Positions 18,702 to 27,521 of a DNA stretch of 64,000 bases are shown here, piece by piece. Source of the stretch: Nocardia ninae NBRC 108245 (lineage in GTDB: Bacteria; Actinomycetota; Actinomycetes; Mycobacteriales; Mycobacteriaceae); contig NZ_BJXA01000047.1 in NCBI RefSeq assembly GCF_007990755.1, positions 1-64,000 of the forward strand, in the 5' to 3' direction. How positions within the stretch are numbered: position 1 is the stretch's first letter; every line of letters starts with the position of its first letter. The position numbers and the translations under genes are program-made. Under the pieces are notes generated by a model. It did no database searches, was not told where the DNA came from, and was given only the letters and a program-made list of their open reading frames with translations.

Positions 18702-21035
18702 TCACCGCTCCGTCACAACGGCTTCCGTGGATGCGGCGGCAAGCCGACCGCTGAGCGCACTACCTGTCGGGATACGGATCCCGGGCGTCGGACGTGGCGT
18801 CGGAGTAGCCGCAGTGGTCGGCGCGAGCGTGCGCCCCGGTGACGCTGATGCCGCGGGTGGCAAGGTGCCAGCGGACGGCGCCGACACGGGCGGCACACTG
18901 GAACTCGAAGGCGCGGACTCGAACGCGGGCGGGACGCTCGCGTTCGACGGCGCCGACTCGTACAAAGGTGCCACGACGACATCGGACGGTGCGGGCTCGT
19001 ATGCCGATGGCGCACTCACTCCTGACGGCTCAGAATCCTGCACGGGAGCGATATGCGCACCGGACGGCGCGGATTCACGCATCCACAGCGCGCTCGCGTT
19101 CGACGGCTCCGATTCGTACCGCCGTGACCCGCCGGTACCGGACGGCGCGGATTCTCGCTGCCGCGGCGTGTTCGCGTTCGACGCCACCGATTCGTACCGC
19201 GACGGCACGCTGGTACCGGACAGCACGGGCCCGTTCCCGAGAGGCGCGCTCGCCCCAGATAGCGCAGCTGGCGAATTCGTCCAGGACGGCGCGAATTCCT
19301 TTGCAGCCGTTGAACTTATGCCGGATACCCCGGATTTCCCTGCGGGCGGCGCACTTCCGTTGGGCACAACGGGCGCACGCCCCGACGGCGCACTCACATC
19401 GGTGGGCACGGATTCATCCACAGGCGGCACACCTGTGGATCCGGGTTCGCGCACGGGGGGTGCGTTCAGATCGACCGGTGCGGACTCACCCACACCGACA
19501 GGTGCGGATTCATGCACAGGCGGCACGCTCGATCCCACGGGTGCAGATTCATCCACAGGCGCCACACCCGCAGGCACGGGCTCACCCACAGGAGGCCCGC
19601 TCAAATCGCCAGGTGCAGGTGGTACACCCGTGTCGGCGGGTGCGGATTCATGCACAGGCGGCGTGCTCGAACCGGCCGGTGCGGATTTATCCACAGGCGG
19701 TGTGCCCACGCCGGACTCGCGGGCGGACGGCACGCCCGGGGCGGGTGTGGCCGGGTCGGGGACCAACTGGAGGAGCGTGGTGAAGTCGACGACCTGGGCA
19801 CCGAGGGTAGGGGTTGAGATGATGACGCCGTTGGTGAACATGCGGTAGGTTCCGGCGTTTTCCGGCAGTGCCATCTCCGGGCCCAGTGGCTGGCCGACTG
19901 CGTTGTTCGCACCGCCGATCCGCCGGTACTCGATGTCGATCGGCGATTCGGCGACCGCCGCTCGGGTGCGTGGGTCCACCGGAATCCGCGGTGCATCGGG
20001 GACGAGATCGCTCAGCGCGGGTCCGACTTCGAAGGTGTAGATGTCGGCGGGTTCGCCCCCGTCGGGCGCGGAGGAGTACTCCGATCGCAGGATCCGCCCG
20101 TCCCGCAGCAGCACGGTGCCGGCGCTGGCCGCCACGGCGGCGGCTGTGCGCGGATCTTCTTTGACCGTACCGGGATACACCTGACAGTCAGTGCTGTCGC
20201 AGCTCTGCGCGTATGAATAACGGTGCTCGGCAAGGACATACGAGCGAGCGGCGATCGCCTGGGCGCGCAAGGCCTCGGCCGCGCCCTGGTCCGCCCAGTT
20301 CGCCTGCACCTCGGCCGGCAGGACGCCGAGCAGGTAGTCCTCCACGTCGACGCGGTTGACGGTGCGCGCCGCACCGTTCTCCAGCGCCACCCCGAGCGCA
20401 CCGCGATACCCGGTGCCCCCACAGAGCGTGAGGTGTTCGGCGGCAGGTCGATTCGGGCCAGGGTCGAGCGGATAGACCCACGGATCGTTGGTCCCCGCCT
20501 GCCACAGCACCTCCCCCTCGCACCCGACCGTCACCACCACGTTCGCTCCGCCGTTCGGCAGCGGGGTCAGATGCGCGGCCTGCCCGGCCTGAACCACTCG
20601 ACCGGCGACGCGCAAACCGGCGGCCGCGTAGGTGTCGAGGGTGGAGTCGTCCTGAGCGGTCAGCCGGATGCCGACGGTGTTTGCCGGAACGGTGCCGAGA
20701 GTGGCGCCCGGGTAGTAGTGACCGAGGATGGCTTCGGCGGTCCACCCCTCCTGCGCGTTCGCGAACGCGCCGTGCTGGCTCATGCCGCGCCCGTGGCCCG
20801 GTCCCGCCACCGTCCGATAAGGGGTCTCCCCCGGCCAGGCCCACAGCATGAGCACCGTGCCTACCGCCAGCGCCGCAGTGCCCGTGACCAGCACCGGACG
20901 CGCGGCTAGCGCAGGTCGATCGGGTCCGCGTCTGCGCTGCCCCCGGCGCACCGCTCGCTTTTCTCTGCGCGCAGATTTCACCCGCATTCGTGCTCCCCCC
21001 GTGCTCTTTCGTTCCGGTGCTGTGTTGCGTCGCAT
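18702..21035 (-). CDS. SpoIID/LytB-domain cell-wall protein with long proline-rich tail
   Basis: The predicted product has 777 aa. A very basic N-terminus precedes a membrane segment (about 42-66). The SpoIID/LytB region spans about 70-420: GHGRGMSQHGA (80-90) with ILGHYYPG comes first, then the core VDVEDYLLGVLPAEV with EALRAQAIAARSYVLAE. SpoIID proteins are lytic transglycosylases of denuded glycan in sporulators, and in actinomycetes the role is unproven. The remaining 340 residues are degenerate repeats rich in Pro, Ser, Ala and Val (PPVHESAP-like), likely a wall-spanning stalk. I chose the ATG at 21033-21035 (GGGAG 7 bases upstream); an ATG at 20985-20987 with GGGGGAG is equally credible. 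It is divergent from the PGRP amidase and shares its promoter region. Confidence 0.82.
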   Translation of the reverse strand: MRRNTAPERKSTGGARMRVKSARREKRAVRRGQRRRGPDRPALAARPVLVTGTAALAVGTVLMLWAWPGETPYRTVAGPGHGRGMSQHGAFANAQEGWTAEAILGHYYPGATLGTVPANTVGIRLTAQDDSTLDTYAAAGLRVAGRVVQAGQAAHLTPLPNGGANVVVTVGCEGEVLWQAGTNDPWVYPLDPGPNRPAAEHLTLCGGTGYRGALGVALENGAARTVNRVDVEDYLLGVLPAEVQANWADQGAAEALRAQAIAARSYVLAEHRYSYAQSCDSTDCQVYPGTVKEDPRTAAAVAASAGTVLLRDGRILRSEYSSAPDGGEPADIYTFEVGPALSDLVPDAPRIPVDPRTRAAVAESPIDIEYRRIGGANNAVGQPLGPEMALPENAGTYRMFTNGVIISTPTLGAQVVDFTTLLQLVPDPATPAPGVPSARESGVGTPPVDKSAPAGSSTPPVHESAPADTGVPPAPGDLSGPPVGEPVPAGVAPVDESAPVGSSVPPVHESAPVGVGESAPVDLNAPPVREPGSTGVPPVDESVPTDVSAPSGRAPVVPNGSAPPAGKSGVSGISSTAAKEFAPSWTNSPAALSGASAPLGNGPVLSGTSVPSRYESVASNANTPRQRESAPSGTGGSRRYESEPSNASALWMRESAPSGAHIAPVQDSEPSGVSAPSAYEPAPSDVVVAPLYESAPSNASVPPAFESAPSSSSVPPVSAPSAGTLPPAASASPGRTLAPTTAATPTPRPTPGIRIPTGSALSGRLAAASTEAVVTER
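18760..19735 (-). repeat. Degenerate repeats coding the proline-rich tail of the SpoIID protein
   Basis: About 1 kb of imperfect units of roughly 36-42 bp encode variants of PPVHESAP and (S/N)APxxxESAPS. Units are most alike at 19400-19730 and drift towards 18760. Such tracts expand and contract by slippage or recombination. Confidence 0.65.
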
Positions 21036-21161
21036 CCGTTCACTCCCACGGTATTCCGGGGCCGGGCGGATTGGATACCTGTCGGCATGTCGTTCCGTCC
21101 CGGCCGCATTCCGAGAGCTACATTCGAGCAATCACATAATCCTCAACAAGAGGTTTAGATA

Positions 21162-21185
21162 TGTGACAGTTGTGACTATTGTGGT
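21162..21185. promoter_or_regulatory. Three 9-bp-phased TGTGAC repeats in a divergent peptidoglycan-gene promoter
   Basis: TGTGAC occurs at 21162 and 21171, with a degenerate TGTGGT at 21180, each exactly 9 bp apart. On the other strand this reads GTCACA-n3-GTCACA, resembling the direct GTCACA repeats described for the mycobacterial response regulator MtrA. It lies between the divergent SpoIID and PGRP amidase genes. Binding by an MtrA orthologue is inference. Confidence 0.45.
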
Positions 21186-21253
21186 CGTTGATACATCAGG
21201 AAGCAACCCTGGTTTTGCAGACGATCACTGGTTCGACCTGAATGGAGACGCTC

Positions 21254-24094
21254 GTGCCCTACCGCAAACCGAAACGTTCCTACGTCCTCCCGGTTATCAC
21301 CACGCTTGCGGTAGCGGCCCCGCTCGCGGCGCTCACGATGAGCGACTCGCCCGACTATCGCTCGGCCACCGATACCGAGCTCGCCGCCGTACCGGCGCAG
21401 CTGGCCGAGGTCGTGCTGAATTCGGCGCCCGACATCGTGCTTCCGCTGCGCGAACTCACCGGATTGGACCTACCGGATTTACGCCTGTCCGATCTACGAA
21501 TGCTGCCGCTACCAGCGTCCATTCCCATTCCGGAAGGGCTACCGCTGCCGCCCGGCGTACAACTACCCAAAGAAATTCCGCTACCGAAGCTGAATGGTCC
21601 ACACCCGGCCACTCCCGGCCAGCAGAGCGCGCCAGGTCAGAACTCCACACCTGGACTGAACGCCACTCCCGGGCAGGGCATCGCACCAGGCCAGACGCCA
21701 TTCCCGGGACAAGCCGCCACACCAGGGCAGGCACCAATTCCCGGCCAGGCCACCGCGCCGAATCGAAACGCCATTCCAGGCCAGGCCACCGGGCCTGATC
21801 AGCACTCCGCTCCAGGTCAGGCGACAGCGCCGAATCAGAACGCCGTCCCCGGGCAGGCAGTCGCACCGAGTCAGAACGCCGTGCCAGGCCAGGCGACCGC
21901 ACCGGCGCAGAACCCCTTCCCGGGTCAGGCGATAGCGCCGAGCCAGAGCGTCGCACCAGGCCAAGCCACTGCGCCGCCCCAGAACCCCATCCCAGGGCAA
22001 GCCACTGCGCCGGCTCAGAATGTCGTGCCGGGCCAGGCTGCCGCGCCTGGTCAGAACCCCATTCCAAGCCAGGCAGTCGCACCAGGCCAGGCCACAGCAC
22101 CGGGCCAGGCCACAGCACCGGGTCAGGCCATCGCGCCGAGTCAGAACTCCATCCCAGGCCAGGCCGCAGCACCAATTCAGAACCAAGCCCCAGGTCAGAC
22201 CCCTAATTCCGGGCAACCCGCACAGGAGCCGACATACACTCCCGGCGCCCGTTTCATCGCGGATCCCACCCACCTGGAACCGGGCACCACCCCCGACACG
22301 CCCGCGCTCGCACCCGGCGCCGTCCCAGCTGAATGGGCCGACCAGGTCGGCGCTCAGGTCAAGGAACTGTCCCGGGAAACACCTTTCAGCGTGGTCGCAC
22401 TCACCGCCGCCAACCTGACGAACACCAAGGCGCTGCTGCGCGCGCGCCAGACCGACGGCACCTGGGGCCCCTGGCTCGACACCGAACCGGTGGACACCCG
22501 CCGCACCGATCGCACCGCACCGGGCGGCAAGACCGGCACCGAACCGATCTACGTCGGCACCACCAACGCGGTGCAGATGCTGGTCACCCGCAAGCCCGCC
22601 GCGGCGGCAGTGGACGACGCCGCCGCACCGGACCCCGCGAACCCACCGGCACCGCGCACAGACGATCCCGCGCAGCTGGCGGGTGTCGACCTGACCGCCG
22701 TTCTCATCGATCCGGGTCGCGGCGCCATCGACAGCGCGCTGCACAAGGTCGCGGCACCCGTGCCCGGCGGCGGTGGACCCAAGGTGATCACCCGCGAGGG
22801 GTGGGGTGCAGACGAAAGCATCCGTTGTGAAGAACCCACCTACGACGACGGCCCCGGCAAGGACGGTCTCGGTGGCATCACCGTGCACCACACCGCCGGC
22901 CGCAACGACTACAGCAAGGAAGAATCCGCGGGCATCGTCCGCGCGATCTACACCTATCACGCGCAGACGCTGGGCTGGTGCGACATCGGCTACAACGCAC
23001 TGGTCGACAAGTACGGCCAGATCTTCGAGGGTCGCGCCGGTGGGCTCAACCGCGCGGTGCAGGGTGCGCACGCGGGCGGTTTCAACGAGAACACCGCGGG
23101 TGTCGCGCTGATGGGCAACTACACCTCCGAAGAGCCCAGCGAAGAGTCCATCGAAGCGATGGGCGACTTCATCGGCTGGCGCGCCAAGATCGCGGGCCTC
23201 GACCCGGTCGGCTACACCACGATGTATTCCGAGGGCACCGAATTCACCTCGTACGCCTTCGGTCAGGCGGTGAAGCTGCCGATCGTGTTCGCGCACCGCG
23301 ACGTCGGCAACACCTCCTGCCCGGGTGACGCCGCTTACGACATGATGGATCGAATTCGCGAAATCGCCGCGAGTGTCGCGGGCGGTGCGAGCCTGGCGAA
23401 CAGTGGCGCGAACAACAGCACTGGCACCGACGGCACCGCGAACAGCACGACCCCGCAGGCCGCACCGCGCGGCAAGCCCGACCTCGCCACGCTGGCCGCG
23501 CTCACCAAGAAGCTGCTCAGCATGGTGAACGACAACGCGATCGCCAAGCACTGGGCCGACAAGGGCGGTCCGAGTGGACCACTCGGCGCCGCGCAGACCG
23601 AACCGCTGCCCGCCGCGCAGGGCCAGCAGTACGCCAAGTTCGCCAACGGTTACGTCTACACCGCGCCGGACGGCAAGGTGATCGAGGTGCTCGGCGCGAT
23701 CCTCGATCGCTTCCTACAGCTCGGCGGAGACGCGGGCGTGCTCGGCCTCCCGCAGAGCGACGCGTACCAGGTGCCGGACGGACTGCGTTCGGATTTCCAG
23801 TACGGCTCGCTGATCCTCAACCAGGCGACCGGGATCGTCACCACGGTGTGGAAGACCTACAACGACATGTATCAACAGGAAGCGAGTCGGCCGGCACCGG
23901 CGGCACCGGCTCCGGCCGAATCGCCGGCTCCCGCTGCGGTTCCCGCGCCCGCCATTGTCCCGGCCCCGAGCCAGGACTCGGCCCCGGCCGAGGGCCCCGC
24001 GCCCGCCGAGTTCGCAACTCCGGAACCCGGCACCCTCCAGTTCCCGGCACCCGAGGACTTCCTGCCGCACCCCGCTCCCGAACCAGCGGGCTGA
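21254..24094 (+). CDS. Secreted PGRP/N-acetylmuramoyl-L-alanine amidase with PGQ repeats and LGFP modules
   Basis: The predicted product has 946 aa. A basic N-terminus and one hydrophobic helix (about 9-30) suggest a signal or anchor. Residues about 118-320 hold roughly 21 PGQ motifs in AP-Q-rich repeats. The PGRP amidase domain (about 510-720) has putative zinc ligands: a His in TVHHTA (about 544-545), His near 681 (AHRDVGNTSCPG), and Cys near 689. An LGFP region (about 755-870) and an Ala/Pro tail follow. It should cleave the MurNAc-L-Ala bond of peptidoglycan. The GTG at 21254 is preferred because GGAG lies 6 bases upstream; the ATG at 21242 has no such site. M. tuberculosis Rv3811 is the positional counterpart next to glf. 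Confidence 0.88.
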   Translation: MPYRKPKRSYVLPVITTLAVAAPLAALTMSDSPDYRSATDTELAAVPAQLAEVVLNSAPDIVLPLRELTGLDLPDLRLSDLRMLPLPASIPIPEGLPLPPGVQLPKEIPLPKLNGPHPATPGQQSAPGQNSTPGLNATPGQGIAPGQTPFPGQAATPGQAPIPGQATAPNRNAIPGQATGPDQHSAPGQATAPNQNAVPGQAVAPSQNAVPGQATAPAQNPFPGQAIAPSQSVAPGQATAPPQNPIPGQATAPAQNVVPGQAAAPGQNPIPSQAVAPGQATAPGQATAPGQAIAPSQNSIPGQAAAPIQNQAPGQTPNSGQPAQEPTYTPGARFIADPTHLEPGTTPDTPALAPGAVPAEWADQVGAQVKELSRETPFSVVALTAANLTNTKALLRARQTDGTWGPWLDTEPVDTRRTDRTAPGGKTGTEPIYVGTTNAVQMLVTRKPAAAAVDDAAAPDPANPPAPRTDDPAQLAGVDLTAVLIDPGRGAIDSALHKVAAPVPGGGGPKVITREGWGADESIRCEEPTYDDGPGKDGLGGITVHHTAGRNDYSKEESAGIVRAIYTYHAQTLGWCDIGYNALVDKYGQIFEGRAGGLNRAVQGAHAGGFNENTAGVALMGNYTSEEPSEESIEAMGDFIGWRAKIAGLDPVGYTTMYSEGTEFTSYAFGQAVKLPIVFAHRDVGNTSCPGDAAYDMMDRIREIAASVAGGASLANSGANNSTGTDGTANSTTPQAAPRGKPDLATLAALTKKLLSMVNDNAIAKHWADKGGPSGPLGAAQTEPLPAAQGQQYAKFANGYVYTAPDGKVIEVLGAILDRFLQLGGDAGVLGLPQSDAYQVPDGLRSDFQYGSLILNQATGIVTTVWKTYNDMYQQEASRPAPAAPAPAESPAPAAVPAPAIVPAPSQDSAPAEGPAPAEFATPEPGTLQFPAPEDFLPHPAPEPAG
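21602..22212 (+). repeat. PGQ repeat tract within the amidase gene
   Basis: About 610 bp of imperfect repeats, basic unit 21 or 42 bp, encode APGQ-type heptads with alternating units such as APSQNAVPGQA. About 21 PGQ motifs are present. The tract likely varies in length between strains. Confidence 0.75.
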
Positions 24095-24107
24095 TCCAGG
24101 ACCACCT

Positions 24108-24141
24108 CTCGGAGCTCGCTGCCACGGCAGCGGGCTCCGAG
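24108..24141 (+). terminator. 16-bp hairpin after the amidase gene
   Basis: Positions 24108-24123 pair with 24126-24141, with a single T-G wobble and a minimal loop, starting 14 bp past the stop of the amidase gene. It also lies beyond the 3' end of the convergent HAD gene and may act in both directions. Confidence 0.7.
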
Positions 24142-24314
24142 TTAGTTCACGACAAGTGATCAAGTGCAACCCGGCGTATCCCCGACTCTCGACCGATGTC
24201 ATCGGCTCTGGCATCCGAGTTGCTTCGCCCAGTCGCTGGACCCATAGCCGGGCAGCGAGGGGCACGCCGGAATCGCCTGGGCGCGTGCGGCAGTCGCGCG
24301 CCAGGGTTACCCGC

Positions 24315-25145
24315 TCAGATCCACCAGCGTTCGAGCACGCGGGCAACGCCGTCGTCGGAGTTGGATTCGGCGACCTCGTCCGCCGCCTCTTTGGCTTCGG
24401 CGTGCGCATTCGCCATCGCGACACCGTGGCCGGCCATGGTGAGCATCGGCACGTCGTTGGGCATGTCGCCGAACGCGACGATGTTCGCGGCCTCGACGCC
24501 GAGGCGCTGCGCGACGATCGACAGGCCGGAGGCCTTGGTGACACCGGGTGCGGACAGTTCGATCAGTCCGTGCTCGGTCGAGTAGGTGATGTCGGCGCGC
24601 TCGCCGATCAGCGGCGCCAGCACGGTGCGCATGTCGGAGCTGCGGGCGCCGGGTAGTCGGATCAGCATCTTGATCGCGGGTGCGTCGACGACCTCGTTGC
24701 GGGCCACCGTGGTGTCGTCCGGATTCAGCCAGGCGTGCTCGTACAGCGGCGAGCTCACGAACTGCGGGGTGACCGCGTCGTGCGCGCTCTCCCCGACCCG
24801 CTCGGCCGCGAGCCCGCACCCCGGCAGCGCCTCCTCGGCCAGGTCGGCGATCCAGGACAGGGTGTCCACGTCCAACGTCATGCTGGCCAGCACCCGATCG
24901 GTCGCGCTGTCGTAGATGACCGCCCCGTTGCCGCACACGCACAGCGGCGCGTAGCCGAGCCCGTCGACGACCGGGTCTATCCAGCGCGGCGGGCGTCCGG
25001 TGGCGAGCACGAACGGCACGCCGTCACCGATCAGCGCGTCGACCGCGGCCTTGGTGCGCGCGGTGACCCGCTCGTCGTGGTCGATGAGGGTGCCGTCGAC
25101 ATCGGTGGCCACCATCTTCGGCTTGGGCAGGTGCAGGAGGGTCAC
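24315..25145 (-). CDS. HAD-superfamily (Cof-type) phosphatase
   Basis: The protein has 276 aa. Motif I, DVDGTLID (15-22), supplies the nucleophile Asp15 and acid Asp17. Thr in VLATGRPPRW represents motif II, Lys159 or its neighbourhood in AIKMLIRL is the likely motif III lysine region, and GDMPNDVPML near residues 236-245 is motif IV. The C2-type cap lies between (about 85-190). Family members dephosphorylate sugar phosphates or related small molecules; the specific substrate is unknown. The start is GTG at 25143-25145. M. tuberculosis Rv3813c occupies the same place near Rv3811, so it is probably the orthologue. Confidence 0.88.
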   Translation of the reverse strand: MTLLHLPKPKMVATDVDGTLIDHDERVTARTKAAVDALIGDGVPFVLATGRPPRWIDPVVDGLGYAPLCVCGNGAVIYDSATDRVLASMTLDVDTLSWIADLAEEALPGCGLAAERVGESAHDAVTPQFVSSPLYEHAWLNPDDTTVARNEVVDAPAIKMLIRLPGARSSDMRTVLAPLIGERADITYSTEHGLIELSAPGVTKASGLSIVAQRLGVEAANIVAFGDMPNDVPMLTMAGHGVAMANAHAEAKEAADEVAESNSDDGVARVLERWWI

Positions 25146-25229
25146 CTATTCCATCCTGCCGGACAACCATCTGGAAGTGGCGGGCGTGTCGTGCTGCGCA
25201 CAGGAACCTATCGCTCGACGCCCGAGCGG

Positions 25230-26384
25230 TTACGAAGGTGGCGGACGCCGAACGCCGTCGTCCTCAGCTTTCTGCGGCTCGGAAGATGGTGGCTGCCGGA
25301 CCGTCTCGTCGTCGGGCGCGGGTTGCGGACGCGCCTCCTGACCGCTGGGCGTCTCGGCGGGCGCGCTCGAAGCAGCTTGTGGCTCTGGCCGTGGCCCCGC
25401 AGCCGCACCACTCGGGGTTCGGGTGGGTGCGCCCCGAGCAGCTTGCGGCTCTGGCGGCGACGATTCGGCCTGGCCACGCTGTGGCATGGCACCGGATTGT
25501 GCGGGTCCGCTCCCGCTGGCCGGTGGCGCAGCAGGCACCCACCCGCCCTGTCCGCTCGGCGCCGGGGGCTGGGCGGACAGATTCCAGCCAACCTGTGGTG
25601 CTGAAGGCTCCTCAGCGACCTTCTCGTCCGGCACCGCGCCACCAGATTGCGCGGGCACACCCCGAACGGGTTGGGGCGAGGGTGTAGTGACCTGATCGGT
25701 GGGATCCGCGGACGCGGAGTGCGCAGGAGGTTGGGCGGGCGAGTCCCAGGCGGCTTGTGGTGCGGGTGGCTGGTGCCAGGTCTGATCGGAGATACCCGTT
25801 GGTGCCGCCTGCTGCCAGGGCGGGCCGGGGTAGGGGTATCCGTACTGCTGGGGGATGGCGGCGGCGGGACTGTGTGCCAACCAGCGGGAGGTGGGCGGAA
25901 GCAGGGCGAGTATCGCGGTGGCGACGGGGAAGATCAACCCGATCAAGCTGCCCGCACTGCCGCTGATCACGCCGAGCCCGTCCGAGGAACCATCGATGGA
26001 ACTGACGAGCGCGAACCCGACGATCTCCGCGACGACCACCGTGACACAGCCGACGACGACGAGCAGCCGGCCGAACGATTTCCTGCTGAACATCGCGACC
26101 GCGCCGACGCCGAGCACGACCGCGATCACCAGCGACAGCACGCCGGACACGATGGCCCAGGTCTGAAACCAGTCCTGTGAAAACAGCCCGGATGTGTCGT
26201 AATCCTGCAGTTGCCAGCCGATGAACCCGAACGCCAAACTGATTCCGCCACCGAGCAATTGGCCGATACTGCCGACGCACGCCAGCACCCCGGCAGTCAC
26301 CGCGGTTGCCCCGCTCGGCGCGGGAACTCCGGCCGAATACGCCGGATATGGGTTGTATCCCCCGGGATATTGCGGATAACTCAC
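25230..26384 (-). CDS. Membrane protein with long Pro/Ala/Gln-rich C-terminal region, unknown function
   Basis: I do not recognise a named family. The 384-aa product starts VSYPQYPGGYNPYPAYSAG, a Pro/Tyr/Gly-rich cytoplasmic lead. About four transmembrane segments follow (about 27-55, 75-103, 112-137 and 145-172). From about 185 to the end it is low-complexity Pro/Ala/Ser/Gln. The GTG at 26382-26384 has AAGGGGG close upstream and was chosen over a start 48 bp earlier. The APSGATAVTAGVLAC block at its N-terminus resembles that of the protein at 15403-15984. Such proteins are common in Nocardia, but no role is known to me. Confidence 0.7.
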   Translation of the reverse strand: MSYPQYPGGYNPYPAYSAGVPAPSGATAVTAGVLACVGSIGQLLGGGISLAFGFIGWQLQDYDTSGLFSQDWFQTWAIVSGVLSLVIAVVLGVGAVAMFSRKSFGRLLVVVGCVTVVVAEIVGFALVSSIDGSSDGLGVISGSAGSLIGLIFPVATAILALLPPTSRWLAHSPAAAIPQQYGYPYPGPPWQQAAPTGISDQTWHQPPAPQAAWDSPAQPPAHSASADPTDQVTTPSPQPVRGVPAQSGGAVPDEKVAEEPSAPQVGWNLSAQPPAPSGQGGWVPAAPPASGSGPAQSGAMPQRGQAESSPPEPQAARGAPTRTPSGAAAGPRPEPQAASSAPAETPSGQEARPQPAPDDETVRQPPSSEPQKAEDDGVRRPPPS

Positions 26385-26543
26385 GACTCCCCCTTCGACG
26401 CGTCGCACCGCCCGCGCACCTATGTGCCGCAAGAATAAAGGACATGCCGAACCCCGCGTGACACGCGCGACCGGGTCATCGTCCTTATGATCAGGGGCTA
26501 ATACTCGACGCTGGTCCGTCCAGCCGAAAGACCATGAGGACTG

Positions 26544-27521
26544 ATGACCGGCTTCCTGCTACGACGCGCGCTTCACTATGTCGTGCTGTTGCTGCTGGCG
26601 TCGTTCCTGACCTTCAGCCTGGCGTCGCTGACGTTTCGCCCGCTGGACAGTCTGGAACAACGCAACCCGCGCCCACCGCAGGCGGTGATCGACGCCAAGG
26701 CGGAGGAGTTACACCTCAACGACCCGATCCCGCAGCGCTATATCACCTGGCTCAAGGGGATCCCGCAAGGGGATTTCGGCAAAACCCTGGCCGGTCAGCC
26801 GGTGAGCGAGGAGCTGCCGCGCCGGGTCGCGGTGAGTTTGCGGCTGCTGATCCTGGGTTCCCTGGTCGGCACGGTGCTCGGTGTGCTGATCGGTGCGGCG
26901 GGCGCCATCAGGCAATACAAATTCAGTGACTACTTCACCACGGTGATCTCGCTACTGGTGTTGAGCACGCCGGTGTTCCTGCTCGCAACATTGTTGAAAT
27001 ACGGTGCGCTGGAAATCAATTCGCTCACCGGCTCGCAGATATTCCTCTACACCGGCGAGACTTCGGCGAACCGTATCGACGGATTCTGGCCGCAACTGCT
27101 CGACCGCCTGCAGCATCTGGTGCTGCCGACGGCCGGTCTCGCCCTCGGCGGTATGGCGGGCTACAGCCGCTATCAACGCAACGCGATGCTCGACGTGCTG
27201 CAAAGCGATTTCATTCGCACCGCCCGCGCCAAAGGCCTGACTCGGAGCAAAGCGCTCTACAAGCACGGTTTGCGCACGGCGTTGATTCCCATGGCGACCT
27301 TGTTCGCCTACAGCCTGCTCGGCTTGATCACCGGCGCGACGTTCACCGAGAAGATCTTCGGCTGGCACGGCGTCGGTGAGTGGCTGGTGGATTCGATCAA
27401 TGCCCAGGATCTGTACGTGGTGGTCACGGTGACCGCGTTCGCCGGACTGGTGGTGCTGGTGTCGGGCCTGCTCTCCGATGTGGTGCTGGCGATTCTCGAT
27501 CCCCGGGTGCGTGTGCGATGA
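26544..27521 (+). CDS. dppB: Peptide/nickel-type ABC transporter permease, DppB family
   Basis: This 325-aa protein has about six membrane helices. The first is at 10-30, followed by the large loop typical of DppB/OppB (about 35-95). The EAA motif region reads RTARAKGLTRSKALYKHGLRTALIP (about 225-250) and should dock the ATPase. The ATG has GAGGACTG immediately before it. The stop overlaps the next gene by four bases (ATGA). It is the first gene of an importer operon that continues to 37784. The imported solute is probably an oligopeptide or another large solute recognised by the four downstream binding proteins. Confidence 0.92.
   Translation: MTGFLLRRALHYVVLLLLASFLTFSLASLTFRPLDSLEQRNPRPPQAVIDAKAEELHLNDPIPQRYITWLKGIPQGDFGKTLAGQPVSEELPRRVAVSLRLLILGSLVGTVLGVLIGAAGAIRQYKFSDYFTTVISLLVLSTPVFLLATLLKYGALEINSLTGSQIFLYTGETSANRIDGFWPQLLDRLQHLVLPTAGLALGGMAGYSRYQRNAMLDVLQSDFIRTARAKGLTRSKALYKHGLRTALIPMATLFAYSLLGLITGATFTEKIFGWHGVGEWLVDSINAQDLYVVVTVTAFAGLVVLVSGLLSDVVLAILDPRVRVR

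Noticed and set aside
21581-23551. A 656-codon minus-strand open frame opposite the PGRP amidase
   Set aside because: Its apparent repeats are just the complement of the PGQ tract, and the amidase frame has intact zinc ligands.
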